The notes under the pieces were generated by a model. It did no database searches, had not been told where the DNA came from, and was given only the letters and a program-made list of their open reading frames with translations. Below are positions 59,312-64,000 of a DNA stretch of 64,000 nucleotides, in pieces. The stretch lies in the NCBI RefSeq assembly GCF_011758655.1, contig NZ_JAAMPA010000001.1, forward strand, positions 930,001 through 994,000, in the 5' to 3' direction. The position numbers were made by a program, and so were the translations under genes. How positions within the stretch are numbered: position 1 is the stretch's first letter; each line of letters starts with the position of its first letter. The stretch comes from Modestobacter marinus. GTDB taxonomy: Bacteria; Actinomycetota; Actinomycetes; Mycobacteriales; Geodermatophilaceae.

Positions 59312-59668
59312 CAACGGCAGGCCCTTCACGATCCGGGCCGCGACCCGGCCGGCCCGCCGCCAGTCCCCGGGCCCGGCGTCCCGGCCCGTGGTCGCGGCCG
59401 GGCCGTGCGCGGGCAGCTTGCCGTGGTGCACCGCGACCGCGCCGTCGTCGTCGACGCCGATGCCCACCTCCAGCTGCGAGGCCCGGGCGGCCGCGTGCGC
59501 CAGCCCGACGGCGTCGGCCGGCCGGCCCGGCACGTCGACGACGTCGGTGGGCACGCCTTCCTCCTCCGCGCCGGCGCGCACCTCGCGCAGCACCGCGGCC
59601 GGCGCACCCGGGGGACGGTGCACCAGGACGGCCGGCCGCGCTGCGGCGCCGCTCAGCCGGCCGGGCAC
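59306..59668 (-). CDS. ddrB: Diol/glycerol dehydratase reactivase small subunit
   Basis: 120 residues from the GTG at 59668, which overlaps the large-subunit gene by 16 bp. AARPAVLVHRPPGAPAAVLREVRAGAEEEGVPTDVV, then ASQLEVGIGVDDDGAVAVHHGKLP, matches the DdrB/PduH (dehydratase reactivation, small) fold. With DdrA it exchanges damaged cobalamin in the dehydratase. The last residues VKGLPLS end inside the minisatellite, so array length change could alter the C-terminus. Confidence 0.85.
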   Translation of the reverse strand: MPGRLSGAAARPAVLVHRPPGAPAAVLREVRAGAEEEGVPTDVVDVPGRPADAVGLAHAAARASQLEVGIGVDDDGAVAVHHGKLPAHGPAATTGRDAGPGDWRRAGRVAARIVKGLPLS

Positions 59669-61533
59669 GACATCGCGGCCGCGTGGGACCGGACCAGTCC
59701 CGAGGCCACGGCGGTGCGCGGGCCCTGGGTGCCCAGCACGTTGCCGGTGCCGCAGACGATGCCGTAGGGCGCCAGCTCGTCGGCGATCAGCTCGGGGATC
59801 TCGAAGTCCAGCGCCGAGCCGCCCAGCAGCACCACGAAGTCCAGTGCCCGCAGGTCGCCCCCGGGCGCGACCTGCCGCAGCGCCCGGACGGCGTTGACGA
59901 CGAAGACCCGGCTCTTGGCCGCCCGGCGCACCCGGCGGACGTGGTCCAGGCCGTGCCGGGTGTCGACGGGCACCGGGCCGTCCGGCGTCATCACCACGAC
60001 GCGGGCGAAGACCTGCGGCGGGAACGGGTGGTCGAAGAACTGCACCGTGCCGTCCTCGTGCCGCAGGTGGAAGAAGCTCTCCACCTTGGCCAGCGGGTGC
60101 CACTTGACGCCCTCGGCGACCTCCCGGTCCCCCAGCGCCAGCTCGGAGTCGATCAGCTTGGTCACCAGCTCCCCGGCGCCGGCCACGTGGACGGCGGTGC
60201 ACACCCCGTCCCGGGTCATCAGCGCGGCGTCGGTCGACCCGCCGCCGAGGTCCAGGACGGCGACCGGCCGGTCGACGCCGGGGGTGGTCAGCGCCCCGCC
60301 CACGGCCATCTCCCCCTCGACCCCGCCGATCTCCGCCCGGGCCCCGAGCGCGGCGGACACCTGGTCGGCGACCAGCTGCATCCGGCTGCGGCTGGTCCGC
60401 ACCATCGCCGCTAGCGCCACGGCGTTCTCCAGCGCGACCTCACCGGCCAGCCCGCCGCGCACCTCGGCGGGCACGAAGGTGTCCACCGCCAGGACGTCGC
60501 GGATGGCGATCGCCGCCGGCTCCGCCGACCCGTCGGCGTCGTGCAGCACGTCGGTCATCGTGTCCCGGACCTGGGCGAGCATCCCGCCGACGTGGGTGCC
60601 CGGCTCCCCGTGCACGTCGTCCAGCGGCTGGAGGCGGGCGACGGTGGCCATGATCGCCTCGGCCCCGGCGTCGACGTCGACGCGGAGCTCCCGCCCCGCG
60701 CCGCGCAGCACCAGCTCCCCGACCGGGATCCGCCGGTCGGTGACGTCGCCGGACGGGGTGCGCACCACCACCGCCGACCGGTTCCCGGTGAGTGCGCGGG
60801 CCACCGGGGAGACCGCCCGGGTCTGGTCGGGGTCCAGGCCGAACACCGAGGCCAGCCCGTAGCTGTCCGACAGCGTGCGGATGGTCCGGCCCGGTGCGGC
60901 CACCTCGACCGCGGCCAGCATGCCCAGCGGCACCTTCTCGACCGCGCGCACCTCGTCGACGACCGGCACCGGGAAGTCCAGCCGGTTGGTGACCAGCACG
61001 GCGTCGTCCCCGGCGAGGACGGCGGCCACCACTGCCACCCCGCGGGCGACGGCGGCGTTGACCACCCGCGCGACGTCGTCGAAGTCCCATTCGACCGGCA
61101 CCACGCAGACCACCGGTTCGCCCGGGGGGTGCCCCGCCAGGTCGGCGATCGCCACGGTGGTGCCCACCGCGAGCCCCTGCCCGCCCGGGGTCGTCGGGTT
61201 GTGCCCGATCATCGTGGACTCGGTGATGATCGTCTCGGTGATGGTCTCCATCGCCAGGCCGCTGATCACCGGGGTGGCCTCGTTGAGCAGGACGGTGTGC
61301 ACCTCCTCGGGCCGCCGTCCGGCCCGCGCGAGCACGTCGCGGACCACCCGGAGCGCGCCGGCGGTGTTGTCCGGGGTGCCCTTGACGCCGGTGGTGCGGG
61401 TCAGGTCGGCGCCCAGGTAGGTCACCGACCCGTCCGGAGCGAGGCTGGCCAGGCAGGCCTCGGTCGTCGAGTTGCCGATGTCGACGCCGACGACCAGCCG
61501 GGCCGACGACGGGTCGTGGCCGGGCGCCCCCAC
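59653..61533 (-). CDS. ddrA: Diol/glycerol dehydratase reactivase large subunit
   Basis: 626 residues; the GTG at 61533 starts one base after the medium-subunit stop. Actin/Hsp70-like ATPase: VVGVDIGNSTTEACLA, NEATPVISGLAMETITETIITESTMIGHNP (the reactivase signature), VAVLDLGGGSTDAALM and VVLLGGSALDFEIPELI. It releases inactivated B12 from the dehydratase using ATP. Size is close to DdrA/PduG (about 610). Confidence 0.95.
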   Translation of the reverse strand: MGAPGHDPSSARLVVGVDIGNSTTEACLASLAPDGSVTYLGADLTRTTGVKGTPDNTAGALRVVRDVLARAGRRPEEVHTVLLNEATPVISGLAMETITETIITESTMIGHNPTTPGGQGLAVGTTVAIADLAGHPPGEPVVCVVPVEWDFDDVARVVNAAVARGVAVVAAVLAGDDAVLVTNRLDFPVPVVDEVRAVEKVPLGMLAAVEVAAPGRTIRTLSDSYGLASVFGLDPDQTRAVSPVARALTGNRSAVVVRTPSGDVTDRRIPVGELVLRGAGRELRVDVDAGAEAIMATVARLQPLDDVHGEPGTHVGGMLAQVRDTMTDVLHDADGSAEPAAIAIRDVLAVDTFVPAEVRGGLAGEVALENAVALAAMVRTSRSRMQLVADQVSAALGARAEIGGVEGEMAVGGALTTPGVDRPVAVLDLGGGSTDAALMTRDGVCTAVHVAGAGELVTKLIDSELALGDREVAEGVKWHPLAKVESFFHLRHEDGTVQFFDHPFPPQVFARVVVMTPDGPVPVDTRHGLDHVRRVRRAAKSRVFVVNAVRALRQVAPGGDLRALDFVVLLGGSALDFEIPELIADELAPYGIVCGTGNVLGTQGPRTAVASGLVRSHAAAMSCPAG

Positions 61534-61534
61534 C

Positions 61535-62119
61535 TCAGCCCACGGGGGCCGGCTCGAAGACGGCCTCGACCTCCACCGGGCTCCGGCCGGTCTCGATGCA
61601 CTCGAACTCCTTGAGGTGCAGGAGCGCGGCCTTGGCCTGCCAGCGGGGTCGGGCCATCTGGTCGTTGCGCGTGGGCACCGGCTGGGGCGACTCCCCCTTG
61701 GCGTACTGCGCGGCGTTGGACCCGATCATGCGGAACACCGCCGGGTCCAGCAGCGGCGACTGCGGGAACAGCTCCAGGTTGCTCAGCCGGGCGAGGTCCT
61801 TCTGGTGGATCATCGTCGTCCCGCGGGACAGCACGCCGACGGCGATGCCGGAGCCGGACAGCTTGGCGCCGAGGTGTGCGATCGCCGCCAGGTCCGCGGT
61901 CTCCCGGACCCGGACCAGCCGGGAGGCCACGCCCTGCTCCTCGATGCCGGCCATCAGCTGGCGCAGCACCTCGGCGTGCGGGACGTCGACGATCGTCTTG
62001 GTGAAGTGCCCGGCGAAGGCCGGGGAGACGGCGATGACCACCTCGTCGGGGCGGGTGCCCCGCATCGCCGGGGACAGCTCGCGGAGCCGGACGGTGCGGT
62101 CGGGGGCGGCGGTCGTCAT
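61535..62119 (-). CDS. pduD: B12-dependent diol/glycerol dehydratase medium subunit
   Basis: 194 residues; ATG 62119, one base after the large-subunit stop. PDEVVIAVSPAFAGHFTKTIVDVPHAEVLRQLMAGIEEQGVASRLVRV, then GSGIAVGVLSRGTTMIHQKDL (cobalamin-contact region) and RMIGSNAAQYAKGESPQPVP, are family hallmarks. The N-terminus before PDEVVIAV is only about 23 residues, so the ~30-residue encapsulation extension of microcompartment PduD (about 224 residues) is missing. A free cytosolic enzyme, as for glycerol dehydratases, is inferred. Confidence 0.93.
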   Translation of the reverse strand: MTTAAPDRTVRLRELSPAMRGTRPDEVVIAVSPAFAGHFTKTIVDVPHAEVLRQLMAGIEEQGVASRLVRVRETADLAAIAHLGAKLSGSGIAVGVLSRGTTMIHQKDLARLSNLELFPQSPLLDPAVFRMIGSNAAQYAKGESPQPVPTRNDQMARPRWQAKAALLHLKEFECIETGRSPVEVEAVFEPAPVG

Positions 62120-62120
62120 C

Positions 62121-63833
62121 TCAGCCCACCTCGCTCTCGGGGTCGGTCGCGGACGTGACGTGCCGCAGCTTCTTCAGCTCCGCCCAGCGTTCGCCCTGCA
62201 GGCGGTAGCCGGTGCCGGGGCCGGCGTAGTCGTTCGGGTCGTTGATCGCCGACAGCGGGGTGAAGTCGGCGGTGAGCACCGCGGAGGTCTGCAGCAGGTC
62301 CCCGGAGACCCGCTGGCGCAGCACGGTCAGCAGGTTCTCGGCGACGTCGGAGAACCCGCCGGCCTCCAGCCCCTTGACCAGGTCCAGGCCGGTGATGCCC
62401 CGGTCCATGACCGCCTGGGCGCCCTTGAGGTCGGCGAGCACGTCGCGGAACGGGTAGTCGGCGGAGGAGTTGGCGTAGGTCGCGGCCTCCACCTCCTCGT
62501 CGGTGACCGCCGGCAGGTCCAGGTGGGCGAACAGCGCCTGCAGCGCCCGGGCCGCCTTGCCCCGGGCGAGCAGGATCTCGTCCTCCCGCACGTGCCGCAG
62601 CCCGCCGTCGACCTGGAAGTCGCGCTGGATGGTGTTCCAGTCGTCGTAGTCCTCGGTGTCGAAGTTCGACCCGGCGAACATGTTGTCCGCGTTCGGCACC
62701 GCCGAGTAGCCGGAGCAGACGAAGTCGGTGCCGGGCAGCAGCTGCGGCATCATCCGGGCGGTCCGGCGCATCGCCGAGTGGGAGAACGACTGGTCGTTCC
62801 CGGAGGCGCACTCCAGGTCCATCATGCTGGCCACCAGGTTCTCCGCGGCCACCGCGCGCAGCCCACCGGGGACGGCGCCGGGCACCCCGATGCAGCTGAT
62901 CGAGCCGTTCTGCAGGCCCTGCACCCCGGCTCCCTTGGCCATCAGGATGCAGCGGATCTCCAGGAAGAGCATCGACTTGCCCTCGGCGTTGCCCATCTGC
63001 ACCTCCGAGCCGGTGCCGGAGGTGAAGCGCATCTTGATCCCGCGGGAGGCGTAGGCGGAGGCGAGGAACGCCTTGGACCACGGGGTGTCGTCGCCGTCGA
63101 TGAACACCGACTCGGTGCCGTAGATCGAGATCGTCTCGGCGTAGGCGGTGATGCCGCGCATGCCGAGCTCGAGCTCGGTGGCCTCCTCCAGCGCGCACTG
63201 GGTGAGCACGCCGCCGCGGCCGACCTGGGCGCCCACCTGCAGCGCGATCGCCACCAGGGGCGCGTAGCGGACGACGCCGAGCGTCGTCTCCAGCTCGGCG
63301 AAGCCGCGCAGCGCCCCCTCCGCCGCGTCCGCGGCGACCTGGATGGGGTTGTCCCGGGCGCTGGTGGAGTGCGCCTGGTTGGCCGGGGTGCGCCGGGCGC
63401 GCATCTTCTGCATCCCCTGCATGATCTCGACGACGTTCATCAGCTTGACGACGTCGAGGACCTTCGCCGGGGTCAGCCCACGGGTGACCGCGAGGACCTC
63501 GTCCCGGGACACCCGCGGGTCGATGAGCATCCGGGCGATCTCCGCCGAGGGGAGGGCGTTGGACTCCTCGGCGGAGGCCACGTCGATGGCGTGGTCGGCG
63601 ATGAAGGTGTCCATGAAGTCGAAGTCGGCGCGCTGCTTGCCGTCCAGCTCGACGATGCGACCGTCCTCGACGCGCACGCTGGGCGCCGGGTCGAAGTCGC
63701 TCTCCATCGCGACGAGGCCCTTCTCGGGCCACTCCTCGACGAACCCGTCGAGGTTGACCGGGCGGGCCTCCAGGACCTCGGTGCGCAGCGAGTGCCGGGG
63801 CTGGTCCGCCGGCCGCGGCTGGGTGGCGGTCAT
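62121..63833 (-). CDS. pduC: B12-dependent diol/glycerol dehydratase large (catalytic) subunit
   Basis: 570 residues. The ATG at 63833 overlaps the small-subunit stop as ATGA; the longer open frame upstream lies inside that gene. Typical segments: RPVNLDGFVEEWPEKGLVAMESDFDP, MNVVEIMQGMQKMRARRTPANQAHSTS, ETISIYGTESVFIDGDDTPWSKAFLASAYASRGIKMRFTSGTGSEVQMG, CILMAKGAGVQGLQNGSISCIGVPG and MMDLECASGNDQSFSHSAMRR. Adenosylcobalamin radical enzyme turning 1,2-propanediol or glycerol into propanal or 3-hydroxypropanal. Sequence alone does not decide the substrate. Confidence 0.96.
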   Translation of the reverse strand: MTATQPRPADQPRHSLRTEVLEARPVNLDGFVEEWPEKGLVAMESDFDPAPSVRVEDGRIVELDGKQRADFDFMDTFIADHAIDVASAEESNALPSAEIARMLIDPRVSRDEVLAVTRGLTPAKVLDVVKLMNVVEIMQGMQKMRARRTPANQAHSTSARDNPIQVAADAAEGALRGFAELETTLGVVRYAPLVAIALQVGAQVGRGGVLTQCALEEATELELGMRGITAYAETISIYGTESVFIDGDDTPWSKAFLASAYASRGIKMRFTSGTGSEVQMGNAEGKSMLFLEIRCILMAKGAGVQGLQNGSISCIGVPGAVPGGLRAVAAENLVASMMDLECASGNDQSFSHSAMRRTARMMPQLLPGTDFVCSGYSAVPNADNMFAGSNFDTEDYDDWNTIQRDFQVDGGLRHVREDEILLARGKAARALQALFAHLDLPAVTDEEVEAATYANSSADYPFRDVLADLKGAQAVMDRGITGLDLVKGLEAGGFSDVAENLLTVLRQRVSGDLLQTSAVLTADFTPLSAINDPNDYAGPGTGYRLQGERWAELKKLRHVTSATDPESEVG

Positions 63834-64000
63834 GGGGTGTCCTCTCCGTCCTCGGAGCCGGCGTCGTCGGGCCGGGCGAGCAGGTCGCGGCGGGCGTAGA
63901 CCTCGGCTGCCTCGCGGACGAGCGCCGCGCACACCGGCGCGGACCAGGTCCCCTGCAGGCGGTCGGCCAGCTCGGTGAGCTGGGCGGCGGTGGAGGCGCG
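63830..64000 (-). CDS. pduE: Dehydratase small subunit, C-terminal fragment (cut by right edge)
   Basis: 57 codons are visible, ending RASTAAQLTELADRLQGTWS, then APVCAALVREAAEVYARRDLL and a short acidic tail. The xLADRL...R..A.FVREAAEVY.RR.LL pattern is the C-terminus of PduE/DhaE-like small subunits. The stop overlaps the pduC ATG. It lies upstream of the large subunit, whereas pduCDE is the order in enteric bacteria. Confidence 0.85.
   Translation of the reverse strand, partial: RASTAAQLTELADRLQGTWSAPVCAALVREAAEVYARRDLLARPDDAGSEDGEDTP

Overview
The window is about 64 kb of very G+C-rich actinobacterial chromosome. GTG starts, ATGA/GTGA gene overlaps, a proteasome activator ending in GQYL, FolP2- and FabG4-type paralogues and mycothiol-type DinB proteins all fit. 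The combination suggests a member of the Geodermatophilaceae (Blastococcus/Geodermatophilus/Modestobacter type); this is inference from gene content, not a database match.

Layout. 1-10.2 kb: a giant secreted pectinesterase with FG-GAP-like repeats (C-terminus outside the window), then a surface-polysaccharide block (flippase, O-antigen ligase/polymerase, glycosyltransferase, divergent Wzz-like protein). 10.2-15 kb: TSUP exporter, diguanylate cyclase, secreted lamin-tail/5'-nucleotidase. 15-22.2 kb: amino-sugar operon (ROK repressor, solute-binding protein, two permeases, ROK kinase, NagZ-type GH3) with a palindromic operator at the repressor start and no ATPase gene. 22.3-28.0 kb: a compositionally foreign island ending at a tRNA-Ser gene. 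It carries a nuclease-like/DUF2075 helicase protein convergent with a nuclease-SIR2 fusion, plus a decayed IS481 transposase. This is the best candidate in the window for an undescribed (antiphage) system.

28-36.6 kb: SUV3-like helicase, two CNNM/CorC-type membrane proteins, an App1 phosphatase-phospholipase D fusion, a class E sortase and a 52-residue membrane partner. 36.6-43.1 kb: lipid block equivalent to mycobacterial htdX-fabG4-fadA2, with a divergent TetR regulator and acyl-CoA oxidase. 43.2-47.6 kb: SpoIIE-type phosphatase with sensor domains, divergent EAL phosphodiesterase, small DUF1059 protein. 47.6-59.2 kb: housekeeping and accessory enzymes (aldo/keto reductase, HU, serine hydrolase, acetamidase, two DinB paralogues, FolP2, thioesterase, acyl-CoA ligase, quinone oxidoreductase, cysteine-desulfurase-like protein, Bpa). 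59.3-64 kb: a B12-dependent diol/glycerol dehydratase operon in the order small-large-medium-reactivase large-reactivase small; the small subunit runs off the right edge.

A dispersed palindrome with core AAATGGCCATTT occurs six times between genes at 40.2-52.3 kb and was not seen elsewhere in the window. Several other long inverted repeats lie between genes. Most very long ORFs on the strand opposite these genes are G+C-driven antisense shadows and are omitted.
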